Source of the DNA: Patiria miniata
Lineage: Eukaryota; Echinodermata; Asteroidea; Valvatida; Asterinidae
Direction of reading: 5' to 3'
Assembly (NCBI RefSeq): GCF_015706575.1
Contig: NW_024037053.1
Coordinates: 4,216,001-4,280,000, forward strand
Length of the DNA: 64,000 bases
Position numbers and translations under genes: made by a program. Of the stretch, positions 36,168 through 49,800 are shown piece by piece. How positions within the stretch are numbered: position 1 is the first letter of the stretch; each line of letters starts with the position of its first letter. The notes under the pieces are model-generated. The model ran no database searches. It had not been told where the DNA came from and saw only the letters and a program-made list of their open reading frames with translations.

Positions 36168-37570
36168 TGTCGCCGGCTGAGGGCAAAGGGTCTCCCTCGA
36201 CAAGTTTCCAATTCAATTTGAAGAGACTGACTGATGAGGCTACTAAACAACCTGCGCAAAATATCAAAAAAGGGTGAAAAGGGTAAATTACAAATTCCAA
36301 AAGATTCAGTCCATTATTGATTAACATATTTTTCTCCTTTATCCCTTTTTTCTCTAACCTTTTAATTCATAAAGAAGCACTGCTTCTTACTTTGCTTACA
36401 ATTTCAGAAGCAGAAGTTGCCTACTCTGCCAAGCCGGTTAAATTCTTTGGACAGTGTATGGATGCTAACTACATGCGGACATGAAAGATCCATGTATTGC
36501 GTATGATTCTACTGCCTTGCTCATCAAAACCTCTTCCCTACACAAGCGCTATGAATCTACAGACTTCAAGCACCAATGAATCAATTACAAAGTTTACATA
36601 GTTTTATTAACTCCATTATTAGCAAACAGGATTTGTTGAATTAGATCACATTAACTCTGATAGCTTTTGTTATTACACAGTACACAGTTGACACATGTAC
36701 GCGTGCGTGCACAGACTGCAAGAGTAATTGCAACGGCCAATTTTAAACAGATTGAATTTCCTTTAGAAGTTTGAGTCATGAGAGCCGAGTATTGGGAATC
36801 ACACAGGCATGAGTAACATACCGATTGGGCCAGCAGTCAGGAATGGAAAATCAAATTTAATTTACTTATTTATGAGGAATGTTGCAACCTGACGCCACTT
36901 CAGCGGTTGTGTACATAATCTATGGAGAGTCAAGAAAATTTTCTGAGTATTTCCTAACAAAATTGGAAATGTTTCTCAGTCCAAGATTCATGTCTTATAA
37001 TCATTTTTGCAATGACTGACCTTCACTGAGATGATATATGAAGAAAAAAGTGGCGTCAGATTGCAACGTTCTTTCCATTTATATCGGGTAAAGCACATAA
37101 ATTATGATAATAAAATTTTAAAAATTGTTATATAATTTTGAAATTGATTTCAAAATTGCAATTCATTTTAAACTCGATCGAACTAAGTTAAACTTAACTT
37201 AAGGCATAATTAACGATTCATAATGAATAAACATATTTTCTTAAAACCACACTATCCAACAAGGCAACATGTCCAAAAGATGTCGAAGGAAATTATCATT
37301 ATTTACATTTTAAACAGAAGTAAAACTGAGTTAAGCCTTACCAATTTCGGTGGAAAAAATCCCCAAAACACAATTTCACCACATCATCATACAGCATGCA
37401 GCGGGTTTTAATACAGCGCACTACTGCCACAGCCACAGGCACAGATTTGTCACTCACTCAACAGCTCAACGAATCCAGAAGTTAGTGAATAGAATTTTAG
37501 GAGAATACGTTAACTGCAGCCTTGATGCACTTGACTTAAATATACTCCACTGGCAAGCAATCTGACAAAA
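36168..37570 (-). other. probable 5' UTR of the J-protein gene, with one intron
   Basis: On the minus strand a good acceptor (GCGCAG) ends at 36252, leaving an 84-nt UTR piece before the ATG. A donor GTGAGT at 37457-37452 could end a first, non-coding exon starting about 25-30 nt below the TATA box at 37595-37602. The intron model is inferred from splice motifs only. Confidence 0.4.
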
Positions 37571-37594
37571 TAACACTGAATCACCTTTCCCGCA

Positions 37595-37797
37595 TTTATA
37601 TAATCAAAATTCGAAATTTCTAGAGATTTACCGCAATATCTGGAGCCGCCTAGATTTAGTCTACGTACGTCGGTCCAATGTCCGTGTTTACAATTATTTC
37701 CCTGGTACTGCCTGCTGATTGCTTGTGTGGTGAGCGAATGCGGGATCCATCGGCACCAGCGAAATGGAACTTTCTAGATTTGGGATGACGTCATTGG
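37595..37797 (-). promoter_or_regulatory. heat-shock-type promoter of the J-protein gene
   Basis: Read on the minus strand from upstream: a CCAAT box (37793-37797), a perfect CRE TGACGTCA (37786-37793), a heat-shock element CTAGAAAGTTCCAT (37777-37764), a second heat-shock element CTAGAAATTTCGAA (37623-37610), and a TATA box TATATAAA (37602-37595). Both heat-shock elements match 9 of the 10 fixed bases of the Pelham consensus CTNGAANNTTCNAG. The proximal one lies only 7 bp upstream of the TATA box. The orientation fits the gene starting at 36167. The function is inferred from motifs and gene class. Confidence 0.7.
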
Positions 37798-38269
37798 AAT
37801 GCCTTACAAATAGACTTGCTCGTCCGTCGTTTCTCGCGCGTGACATTATGGTGTCGATGTCATATGCAGTTATATCCGATTTTCGGAAACGGTAGGTAAT
37901 TAGAAAATTAGATAATTTTCTTTTGAAGCCATTACACACAAAGCATCAGTATTACTTGGGCCTGGGATCCATTCAAACCATTAATAGAAGTGGGTGGGGC
38001 GAGGGGGGGGGGGGGGCGCTGCTGCGTTTAAAAATCATATGTTGGACGCTTGGAGCGCTGTTTACGCATGTAGTATACAGCTCTATGAGTTTACACGATC
38101 ACAAAAATAATAGTACCCACACCATAGACATTTTCCTTGCAATATATTTATTAAATTTATTCAATTTTGAATGATGAGACACCGAACAAAAAAATATCCA
38201 CTACGGCGGGTTATTTTTAGAGGGTTGCAGACGCCCCAAATCGGTAAACTTTTTCTGTACTGTTCTTCC

Positions 38270-38397
38270 ATTGGCCGGTGTGTTAACCAATCAAAAGTTG
38301 CCGGGAAGATTAAATTATACGCATGCGCACTGATGGCAAATTGGTCCCCCCTGTACGGAATTTTGGCGTGAATTTTGATCAATGAGTTCTATAAAAA
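38270..38397 (+). promoter_or_regulatory. candidate promoter, possibly of SSX2IP
   Basis: It contains CCAAT boxes at 38270-38274 (reverse), 38287-38291 (forward) and 38339-38343 (reverse), an NRF1-like CGCATGCGCA at 38320-38329 and TATAAAAA at 38390-38397. A consensus donor CAG|GTAGGT follows at 38663-38665/38666. It could drive a non-coding first exon that splices to the acceptor at 43803-43804. It would be divergent from the J-protein promoter, about 0.8 kb away. No transcript evidence is available. Confidence 0.35.
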
Positions 38398-41300
38398 GAC
38401 AAAACTGAGAATATTAAGTTTCAAACAGCCATAAACCAGTTTTTTTCGGGAGGATAATTAAATTAGGTAGATGAAAAAAAGTATTTGTAAGTGACACCAA
38501 CTACACGTTGCAATATATTTTTTCGCTAGCATCATATGCAGGTATCACTTCCGTACAACTCCGAAGTGGGAGGTAGGTCGACGATTTTCAAGTTCTTTGG
38601 AATGGACATCAGGGTGGTTTGGACTTAAAATTGAAGAGTTATGGATCAGCATAAATAGTTCACAGGTAGGTAGCATCCTGGTATCGGTCGTTGTTTAAAT
38701 GGCCTAAAATTCAACGAGTTTTGGATGTGTTCGGAAGGTCGTACTCGCACTCCGTCTCCGTATTAAAATTGGGAACTCGACGTTAGATGGCGCTGTTTAA
38801 TGTGTATAGCAAAATCACTTTTGATTACATTTTTGCCACGCGCTCGAGTGAAATATGTTATAATGTTTTACATATTAACCATGGTTTTGAGTTGTAATTA
38901 TTGACTAAACATTCCAAGTTACTTTCATCACTTGAATATAAATAATGTTTTTTCCTGCAATTTTCGTATAAACTCCGTCAACAGTCCAGTGTTTTAACTC
39001 TCTGTTTTAGACTGAGTGCTTAGAGTTAGATCAGACGACATGAATGTTGGATCAAATTTTTTAGCAATAGTTTAAATCTTAAAAATCATTGTTGTAGGTC
39101 TACATATAACGTTAGGCCTACTTCCCAATTCAAACCAAATCCACTTCTCATACAATGTGAGTTTTCATGCTTAGGACGGGCCGGTTCAGTCTTTGTCCAA
39201 CTCTCCGTATGTACTTCAAGTTGTTTTACCGTTTTAGTTTTGTGTATAGTCGGTCCAAGGCATCTTGCCACAACTCAGCCTACATGGCCTAGGTTAGTTC
39301 TAGAGGATGCTTCCATACCTATAATTTATATTATTGCCTCCTACACCTTTCTGACAATTCTATTTACTTATTCTTTTACTTATTCGTGTATTCTCTGCTT
39401 ATATTTCTCATTTGGTATGGAAATACATGTGAGTTTTTAATTCAATTGAATTGAATTCACATAAATATTTCATGTATTGTAATTTTGCCGTGATGCATAC
39501 ATCATACATGTATTTATGTGAACACACTAGTCCTACAAAATTGTAGTTAGTAAATGTATCGACAACAAAAACTGAACAAAATTTGGACATTCATAAAATT
39601 GGGCTTAATAATAAATAATAAATTTTAAATAATAATAAATTTTATTAATAAATAATAAAATAACCAAATTAAGCATGTAGATTCAGAAGGTACATGTATG
39701 CTAAATGAAAACAGGTTGCAACCAGGCACAACTACAGACATGTTTTGAGTGTCGCTTCTCAGATCTTTGCAATAAATTTATGCATGCCGTTTATATGGGG
39801 CCATACATTGTCTGTCAAGTAAACGAAATGGATTGGAATAAATACACACAAGAGCCTACCTGCAGAAATGAATTGCAGTAATACGCATGGGCACTCACAA
39901 TTAGCATATTTGTCATAAATACATTAAAATGCTAAAAATGCAGGAAAATGCAGGGATAACTGCAAAACAAAGTCGAGTATTAGAGTAGTATCACTAAAAC
40001 AGAGTTGTTTTATTGTCACAATAATAAAATGAAATTTTGTTTAAAGATTGCCTGTATATATAGACTTTGAGGCCTGGCAAAATTCAAAAAATGATGTACA
40101 TAACTGTACGTTAAAGTAAATAATGCACAGTTTTGAAGTGCATTCTTGTGAACAATTTTAGCACAATGAATAGTTCTACAAATGTACATGTAAAATTGCA
40201 TGTAGAACATCATACACATTGTACAATGTATGTATCCAGATTCAATAGAAATAAACATGGAGCATAGATGGGCTTTCATAGAAATGTACACACCTTCTTG
40301 TTTTCGTATTCGAAAACCAGCCTAACCATACAAACTTGCCCAAAGTTGCAAATACGTACCAATTTATTAAAGCCTGAATGAATTGAACGGGGAAGTTTGG
40401 TAAAGTAAACAGACGCAACAATAAGCGTTATTGTCGATGCCCGTTGCAAGCATTTACCAGAAATGTCATTGAACTTTCATTTGATCAAAGGCTTCTTTTG
40501 TAATGGGTAGCGGCGACGGACACTACATATTTTTGTCTGCCAAAGAGGCAAAGCTTGTGTAATATAATGGGGGTGGATTAAAGAGCCCTGTAGGGGAGCA
40601 AATTCCTGAACTTGTGGTCGCCGTTTTTTTTGCATATCTGGCCACCCTGCCCCATTTTACATAAAACAGCTAAACCTAAGTACGCAAACTGATTTTAGGT
40701 TGAGCACCATTTGAAATGGTGAATTTTATTCATAGTTCGGGGGATAAAATTGCATGTTACATTTATTTCAGACATGAAGTTTTTCCTCAGATCTGTGTGC
40801 CCTTGAAAATTAAAAAACACCCATGAATGTTTTGAAAAGCTTGAAATTTCCTTACTTTTGCCAGTGACATGTCTGTTATTTATCGTCAACCTGTTGATTT
40901 CAAGTTACAATGTAAGTTAGATCGTTGTCAAAAAAGGTCAAAATTGACTTACATACATGTACCAGTACATGTGTCTAAAATGTACTTTTAATATAATTTC
41001 TGTAATATTTCAGATATACATCTGACATGCATAGATAATTTGAACGGAATTCTTTTTCAAATATTCAAATTTATTATAAGTAGATAAAATAAAACAGGAA
41101 AATAAAAACTGTGTCTCTCCTTTGCATTGTACTGTAATTGTACAAGGGAAAAAGAACATGTATTGTTGAGAGATTCACCATCATGGAAATTTGTGTTTTG
41201 AAAACAAACTTGAGAATGCATTTGAAAACAAAAATTGTATCTTAAAAACTGCATTGCCCAGCTCATACGTACACTGTACATGTGTATGTACATGTATGTA

Positions 41301-43804
41301 GCATTCTTGTAGAGTGCCAACATATGTAAAAACAAATCAACCATCACCGTGCATTTTGTTGATTTTGTCGTCGTTATTGAAGAATCCTATTAAAATTTCA
41401 ATGAGAAAAAATCCATTTTTTATCGATCCACTAAATGCCTGCTGCTGATGACGGTATTCCAAATGCTAATTCTGTATTATAATTGGAAGGTGAAACAGGT
41501 GCAAAATAAAAGAATAAAATATGGACATGCCTGGATTGTTGTCATGACAACAAAGGCTAACAGTACTTCACAAATACGTGTAGAGAATAATTACAACGGC
41601 TCTTCACACTGACTGGATACAATGAAAAGCTATGCAAATTGGCATAGATTTCAAGGATGGGACAGAATTTTTTTTATTTTTTTATTTTTTGGAAAAGACT
41701 TCAAGACGAGCATGGAATTTTATGCTGACATTTCACTACATATTTTTCCAGGCTGTTGTGGCCATATTTTAGGTTGCCATCGGCAACGAAACAACATTTT
41801 AATTGAATTCCTGAGGGCTTATTCCAATACAGGGGCCGGGCAGGCATGTTGAAAGCAACGAACATAAATAAACATACACGGCCCAGACCAACCTGTGTTT
41901 GTCTGTAGCAGCTGGAACATAGGTTCCCTAGGTCACACGACAACTTCATAAATCGTCAGACTTTTGACACAATTTTTGGGGGGTGTTCGCTTGAAAGATC
42001 TCCACCCAGGCTGGAATTTGGGTTCTTGCCCAAGACTGATACCCCCTCAGGGCCAACATGAATGTGGTGATTGATGAAATGGGCTTGCTTGTCAATTTTA
42101 AAACCATAGTTGTCATCAGCTGCTGGACAGATGTGACTTGGCAAGCATTAAAAGCTGGGCAAAGTGCGTACAAATTTTATTCAATTATTGTGTCGGAATG
42201 GCTGTTCACTGAAGTCTTTTCATGCATCTGGTCTTCACAGTTTTAGCCCATATCATTGGATTTAGCCCATTCATTGGCTGAGTAATCCTATAAGATAGCA
42301 CTGCCCGACAGTTAGTCAGTCAGTCAGTGAGATAGGTGCGAAGAGGATACTAGACCAGCTCTCTGGCACCAGCGGAAAAAACCCTTAATTTGACAAAGTA
42401 CAAAAATGTTCACAGATTTGAAGATGTACATGAACATGTTTGAGCTTGAACAGGAGTCCCATTTGATTGGTAAACTGATATTTACTGCCTTCACGGAAGT
42501 CATGACAATTTACAACGTGTCGACCCACTGTGACATTACCAACTGATGATTGGCATGCAGTGTTTTTTGTTTCGGAGTCAAGTAGGGGCAACGTTCAACG
42601 CTCTCCGCCCCTGCACTGCACAGGAGATATGACGTTATTGTGTAAACGTGTAAACGACACAGTCGGCGCATTGGCCATTAGGCATTGTGTTGGAGGTGTC
42701 ACATTCAATTAGTTGCCAATTTCCTGTGAATCATTTATCACAGACGGACTTCGATGGACTTTTAAAAGGTTTGTGACGGCCGGTAAATCGCTGGTAAACT
42801 ACACAGCGTTTCTGCAAAGGAATGTATGGACAGTACAGTACATCAGATGCATTTTGTTCTGCTTTTGTTAATCTTAAAGTTCTACAGTTGTTATTGTGTT
42901 TGAGCAGGGTAGGGATATTCATCTTATTCTGAATCAATTTCTCAACTGTATTTTAAAAACTGCTCTTTATTTTTTGGGGAAATGCATGCTTTATTTTTGT
43001 GACAGGATTTGAAGTAACAGCTGTGCTGTTGCACGTACATATGGTAATCGTTCTGATCATAGGATATAAAAAGGTAAAGGTTAAGGGGACGAACCTGTGT
43101 TAACAGGAACGGAGTGCCCATCTCTCTTTCATTAGCGATTGGGCCAGACTCATATGCTGCTGTGGGGGGATCGCCACACCTCCTCCACAGCGAGTCTGTT
43201 ACCTTCCCAGCATTGAATAATGCCGGTACCCATTTAACACCTGGGTTGAGAGGAGTAATTGAGGTAAAGCGCCTTACTCAAGGGCACAACACGCATGGCC
43301 GCGGTGGGGCTCGAACCCACAACCTCACGATCATGAATCCTGTGCTCCACCGCTAGACCACACGTGCCCACACGTAGGATGTCAAAGTACAAAATGTACC
43401 ATGTGACCATCCAGTTTCACTGTGATGATCAGCCACCATTGCAGTAGGCAAGCATTTCATTAGCAACCATGTCGTGCATGGTAAACTAGACGTAGGCTTA
43501 TATTTATGTAAAATAACCTTGAATTCTTTGTCGAACAGGGTAATGCTCACTACCTGTGCCGTGTACTGTTGTCATTATCGTGCCAAGTCAGCACTGGGTG
43601 TTGGCTCCACGTTTTTCTCACAGTTTTCACCATCCATCACAGCTTTGAAGGTTGCCTACTCCCTGCACGCGGCATACCATCTTTGCCTACTACAATGGCG
43701 ACGCTGACTTTCTGGTACCGGATGTAGTCTGGTTCACCTTGGTCAGAGCATTATTGTCCATATGGCAGTTTCTTATTTTTGTCTTTGGTTACTCTTTCCA
43801 CCAG
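38398..43804. other. region without recognised coding sequence upstream of SSX2IP coding exon 1
   Basis: AT-rich, with many TACATGTAC-type words and one SINE-like repeat (43110-43372). It is probably the first intron of SSX2IP, because its first coding exon is preceded by a strong polypyrimidine tract and AG. I see no other gene. Confidence 0.45.
43110..43372 (-). repeat. tRNA-derived SINE-like repeat (reverse orientation)
   Basis: It contains GCCGGTACCCATTTAACACC, AAAGCGCCTTACTCAAGGGC and GGGGCTCGAACCCACAACCT, the last being the complement of a B box. It is related to the copies at 26180-26545 and 47935-48210. Confidence 0.65.
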
Positions 43805-43839
43805 TTGACTAAATGCTCTCCGTAGAGAGCCAGTCCACC

Positions 43840-46800
43840 ATGGCAGGCTGGGACACCCAGAACTCGTCCGCATTTTACCCATGGAGTCGGAGCCACGCCC
43901 CTTCCAGCCATGCCCCTGCAAGCCTCCCCCCTTCAGGCCGCGCCCCAGCAAGCCACACCCAAACGTCTTCAAGCCATGTCCCTACAAGCCACGCCCCTTC
44001 CGGCCACGCCCCCGTCAGCCACAACCCTGCCCATGAGGACTTTGTCTCCAAGTACCTGCGGAGCCACACCCTCCAGGCAAACACCAACTCGGACGACAGT
44101 TTGCACCACACAATGCACCACAGTTGGCGCTCGGGCCTGCTGTTCACGTCGCCTCGCTCTGGCCGAAGGGTGTCCCAAACATTCGGACCCTCGTTTTGCA
44201 ATAAGGACAATTTGGAACAGTGTGTGTCATATCTGGACCAGGTTTGTATGCAAATCAACCTTAGTTCTTTATGAGCACGGAAGAACTCTCTTGCCATTTT
44301 TCTAAAAACTCAAATTTAAGCCAGTTGTGACTTAAAGGCATTCTTCTGTTGTCAGACAAAAAAAACTTATCTTCTGGAGAGTGGATAATAGTTTTTTCTG
44401 AACTCTGAGGGTTTGAAGGTTTTTGGGACAATTGAGGATAGACCCAAATTTATGAAGATGTTTAGGGTAACTGTAACCCTCCTATGCAAACATGCATTCA
44501 GTGCAAAGTTGTCCTTTCAGTCATATTTAATCAAGTGACTGTTTTCAACAGTTAAGAGCTCCCAGCCCTCAGAAAGCAGGATTGACTGGCTGTGACTGTT
44601 TATGTAACTTGATGCAGCTTTGCTTTGACTGTAGCAGATTGATAAGCCAGCTGTGCTTACCACTTGCCTACTTTTGTCTGTTGACTGAATTTGACTACTC
44701 ACAGTGCTTGCTTGAAATATGATTTGACTGTTGGTGACTAGCCTGTGTAAAAGGCATGGCAGAGGTTAAGGATTGATTTTTTGACTTTCTGTGACTGTTC
44801 ATACAGCAGGTCGAGCAGGAGGGATATATTTACAGAAAATGTAATTAAATTATATGTGCTTAGCCAACCTCAGCTGAGAACCGGTCATTAGCAATACATT
44901 TCATGATGTTTTGGTCGGTAACCGGTTCCTGTTAAGCGAATAGTTTCTCTGCTTAGAAAATTTCTGTTCAATGCAGAGCCGTGTCCAAATTACTTGACTA
45001 CACCCTGTACGTGTCTATGTGAAGTGGCTACAGCGGCTTCCATAGGCGCGTGTGTAATTTAAGCCGTAGCCATGTAAGTCGGACACAGCCAAAGCCTCAT
45101 CAATTAAGACCAAGAGGCAATTCCATAAGACTGCTAAGCACAGATAATATCTGCTTAGCAAAAACAGGTCACCAGCCAGAATACCATGCTAAACTAATTA
45201 CTGATGACTGGTCCTCTGCGGATTTTTGCTTAGCGTATAAATTTGTTAAGCCAAGTAATTCGGACACAGCCATAGCCTCATCAATTTAGACCAGGAGCCA
45301 ATTCCATAAGACTGCTAAGCACAGAAAATATCTGCTTAGCAAAAACAGGTCACCAGCCAGAATACCATGCTAAACTAATTACTGATGACTGGTCCTCCGC
45401 GGATTTTCGCTTTGTGCATACATTCTCTAAGCATTTTGTCCCATTGAAATTGGGCCGGGTCATGCACGGCTTGCCCAAAACTTGCTAAGTCAGAGTGTAT
45501 GAATTCCACACTCGTGTGTAATGCAGAAGCTCTTCCCTTGGTTGAATGACACAGACGCTGGTCACATCCTCTCGTTCGTAATCATTTCCTTCACCGATCC
45601 CCTGATGGATGTTTCCTTTGGCTGGCATCCCACGTTTATCGGTGCAGTCGGTTGCTGTGTTTACGTTGACAAGCCTCCCCCACTTATTTCCTCTGCGGTG
45701 GTTGCCACTATGAGCTTAAAACAGTTTGTCATGATGATGTGAATTACCAGAAATTGACACACATGATGTATAAACTTTATGAATATGCACACATACATGT
45801 ATCAAACATTATTCATGTCCTGCAGACTGACAGAAATCTAGAACAAATCTTTTTCCAGTTGTCTTTAAAGTACAAAGAATTACTTCAAAGTATCAATTTT
45901 TTGGCAAATTTAGGAAAGGTTGATGATTTCTGGATCATTGTTATAGAAATTTTCATTTTCCTGAGCATTTTGTTTGATTGTCTTTCGACTAGTTTATTGC
46001 AAACTTTAATTAAAGGAAACTTAGTGACCATACTCACGCAAGAAATGTGTTGTTTTCTTATGTCACTTGCAAACATTACAAGGAAAACAATTTCTGTCTG
46101 CACACCCCCCATCCCCCCCCCCCCCCAAAAAAATTACTCACATTTCCCCACATTTGTTTTCTCTTTTCCTGGTGTCTCACTTTACATATTATCCAATTTC
46201 TGACAAATGTTACCAACTGTGATACTGATTTGCTCACGTTTCACCTCGGCTCAGAAATTGGCCTTCGGTGTTCAACAGACACTGCGCACTTGTTTAGCAA
46301 CTAGGCCTCAATTACTGGCGTGTTGAGAAATGACATCTGTCTGGAGCAAACATCGCAAATGCCAAAAGGCAAAATAACTGCTATGAACAGTTCACAATAT
46401 GGAAACACACACATGTACATACACTACACACATTCTAATCTGATGGTATTTTGCCTGATATTAGCATAAAATTACACAATTTAGATAATACAAGTGTGAG
46501 TTTGCTATTTTCCTCCCAAAAGACAAAAGTGCATTTCGTAAAATCAAATTCTCTGCTTATGTCCGACCACATGATGTACAAGGTCGTTAAGGTGGTGGTA
46601 CCTTAGTTTGGTCTGTAATTGTTTTCTGCTCATTAGACGTCACATATTAGTGATGTATCACATTCACTTTTCCAACAGCAGCTCATTACTAAAAGTGTCC
46701 GACTGTATGTCCGATGTTTACAGAATTGCCCAAAATTCACACTTAAAAAAGAGTTTTAGGAGAAAAAAATGTGCTAGCCTGTGACTGTGTAGACATTGTG

Positions 46801-49800
46801 TGTACTGTACTGCACCAAACAAATATGCAAAATATGCAGTGTGTCATCCATTGTGATAAAGATATTTGATCGGTTATTGATTAATTTGAGTTGACTATTT
46901 GTTGTTGATTATGCAGGAGATGACGGTCCTTGGTTTCCCGAGTCTATATGCCGCCTCGGACCGGAACCAGTCTGGGCCGTTTGATATCGTGCAATTAGTC
47001 AACTGCTGCTATGAACTCATGCAAAGACACCAGCAACACCTCAATAAACGAGAAGAAATGGAGACAAAGTAAGTCACTTGGGGAAGGGCGGAGCTCTATT
47101 TATAGGGGGGGGGGGGAGAATTCCTTTGTCTTTGCTCACCCCTCTTGTGAACTGACTTGTGATTGACTTGTGATTGACTTGTGATTGGCTTGTGATTGAC
47201 TTGTGATTGGCGTGTGATTGGCTTGTGATTGACTTTTGATTGGCGTGTGATTGGCTTGTGATTGACTTGTGATTGGCTTGTGATTGACTTGTGATTGACT
47301 TGTGATTGACTTGTGATTGATTTGAAATTGACTTGTGATTGACTTGTGATTGGCTTGTGATTGACTTGTGATTGACTTGTGATTGACTTGTGATTGATTT
47401 GAAATTGACTTGTGATTGACGTGTGATTGACTTGTGATTGAGTTGTGACTGACTTGTGACCTGAGTTGTGATTGACTTGTGATTGATTGAATTGCAACTT
47501 TTCTCACAAGTAAGCAGTGAGTCTATACTACCGGTAGTTATTCATTTATGTGTTTATTCCATTCCAAACTTGTTTCCATTGGAGCCCTGCACACATTACA
47601 AATTATTAGATTATGGTAAATAAAGTTAAACTCATAAGGAAAAGTATGTTGTTGAAACATACTGTACTTTGCCAGTTGTAATTGTTTTGATATTGAAATT
47701 GGGTTTACATTGATTTCTTTGCAGACAGATGCGATGCGACTCTGACCTGGAGCATCTACAGTCCAGCCACGGCCGGCTAAAGGAACGACTAGAACAGGTT
47801 GAACGAGACAACGTAGCGCTGACGGAGAAAGACCGACAGCATCTTAACCAGAACAAATCCATTGCTGCAAAACTCAAGAATACTAGAGAAGAGGTTTGTT
47901 TCACACGTAACCACCAAGTAAAGTCAAGTCTGTCACGAGCCAGTATGGCCCATCAGGCCTGCGTTTATCTCCAGTTTTTTGGCCATGAATGGAGTGGAAA
48001 TTTTGTCTTCTTCTTGATGGGATGCCAGTCCATCGCAGGTTACTCCCCAGCTAATGCCGGTACCCATTTATACTCCTGGGTGGAGAGAGGCACGTTGGGG
48101 TGAAGCGGCTTGCCCAAAGACACAACACAGGGCCAGCAGCTGGATTCGAACCTCTAACCCTCTGATCACAAGTCAAGAACCCTAACCACTTAGCCAACTC
48201 CCCCACACGTCCAATTTCCCCGGAATTCCTTACGGGAATAAAAATTTGAGTGCTGGTTTCCATCACTGATATTTCAATAAAATCAGAAATTTCAGTAGAA
48301 CAATTAATGCTTCACGTGTAGAGCGAAAAACTGCTGTGTTTAGAAAAGTGAACTATTTTTTTCCAAAATACTGCTCAATAAATCTACAATCGAACCTACC
48401 AATGCACGGGACGTAGGGAGCTTGGCCGCGATGTCGCCCCGTAATGCTTTCACAAATTTGCATAAAATCACGTCATCTTTTGTTTTTTTTCAGATGAAGA
48501 AGCTTGAGAGTATTGTCAAGCACCGCGACACGCAGTTCAAGCACGACCTGAAGAAGAAAGAACGAGAAATCAATAAGATGAAGGAGAGGATACATCAACT
48601 GCTGACAGACAAGAATCAAGAAAGAAGAATAGGTAAGATTAGCTGTCTCACCAATTTGGTTTTTTTTTTTTAAGTAGTGGTTTTTAGACAAAGGCATGTG
48701 TATAGAAATTTTCTTTTACCCTAACGTACCTGAATCCATCAAAATCCACACCCCTGTTTTAGAGGATTTCGGCGGATTCAGGATACCTCCATATTGAAAA
48801 TGTTGGCGGATTTTGATGGATTCAGGACAGTAAGCCTCGCAAGACTGCAGGATTTTGATGGATTCAGGATACCTCCATATTGAGCAGTTGGGGACTTTGA
48901 TGGATTTAGGATCTCACCAGTTTAACTCCTTGGCCATGTTGGCTGTAAGTTTGGTGTGTATGATGTATATGTACTACACTGGTGGATTCTGATGGACTCA
49001 TTGGTGGATTCTGATGGACTCAGGACACCAACATTTTTTACATGACAAAATTTATGGATTCCGGCGGATTCAGGATATTTTCTAGTAAAATTGCTTAAGG
49101 GGTTAGGGTTGAAGTTGGGGAAACCTAAGGGGTCATTATTTTCAAAGTGGCCCAAAGTTTTTTGGAGTGGTGCACAATTTTCCAAGGTGGGGTAAAGTTA
49201 ATTTCTGATTTGTATAATCTTGAAAGTTGATTATGATGTTTTGTCTGTTGCAGGAATGGACATATTGAACTCACTGCAGCGGGCCGACGGTAAGAGAGCA
49301 ACATGGAAAACTGGCAAAACGGGTACAAAGTAAGTGAAGTATGGCTATAAACTTCTACCCGTCAATTTCTTTGTCGAATAAATGTTGAATTTCTTTATTC
49401 AATAAATGTTGAATTTCTTTATTCAATAAATGTTGAATTTCTTTATTCAATAAATGTTGAATTTCTTTATTCAATAATAGTATGGGGGATTTTACGTTGG
49501 GAGATGTTAATTTAATATCAGGTTTTGCCCTGCACTATTAAGCAGGAGGTCATGGGTTCGAGTCCCACCTGTGTAAACGTGTGCAGGGGTGAGATTTGTC
49601 GGGATTTTTTCCAGATTTTAGGATTTTTTGTTCTGATGTTTCCTAACTTTAGGATTTTTTAAAGAATCCCTTGTGAAATCTGGAATTCCCCGAGTTATCA
49701 CCACTGAGGTTTTTCTTTTTATAAAAGTTATATAGAAAAGAAAAATTAGGTGTTTTAGGAGTGCCTTTAGGCAAACTTATACAAACACATGCCATAGACC

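Noticed and set aside
43875..44297. 140-codon minus-strand frame opposite SSX2IP exon 1
   Set aside because: Shadow of the coding minisatellite; the plus strand joins to conserved SSX2IP blocks.
47096..47507. Two overlapping Ser/Gln-rich minus-strand frames of 120-130 codons
   Set aside because: Translations of the 11-bp array; no start context, splice sites or family similarity.
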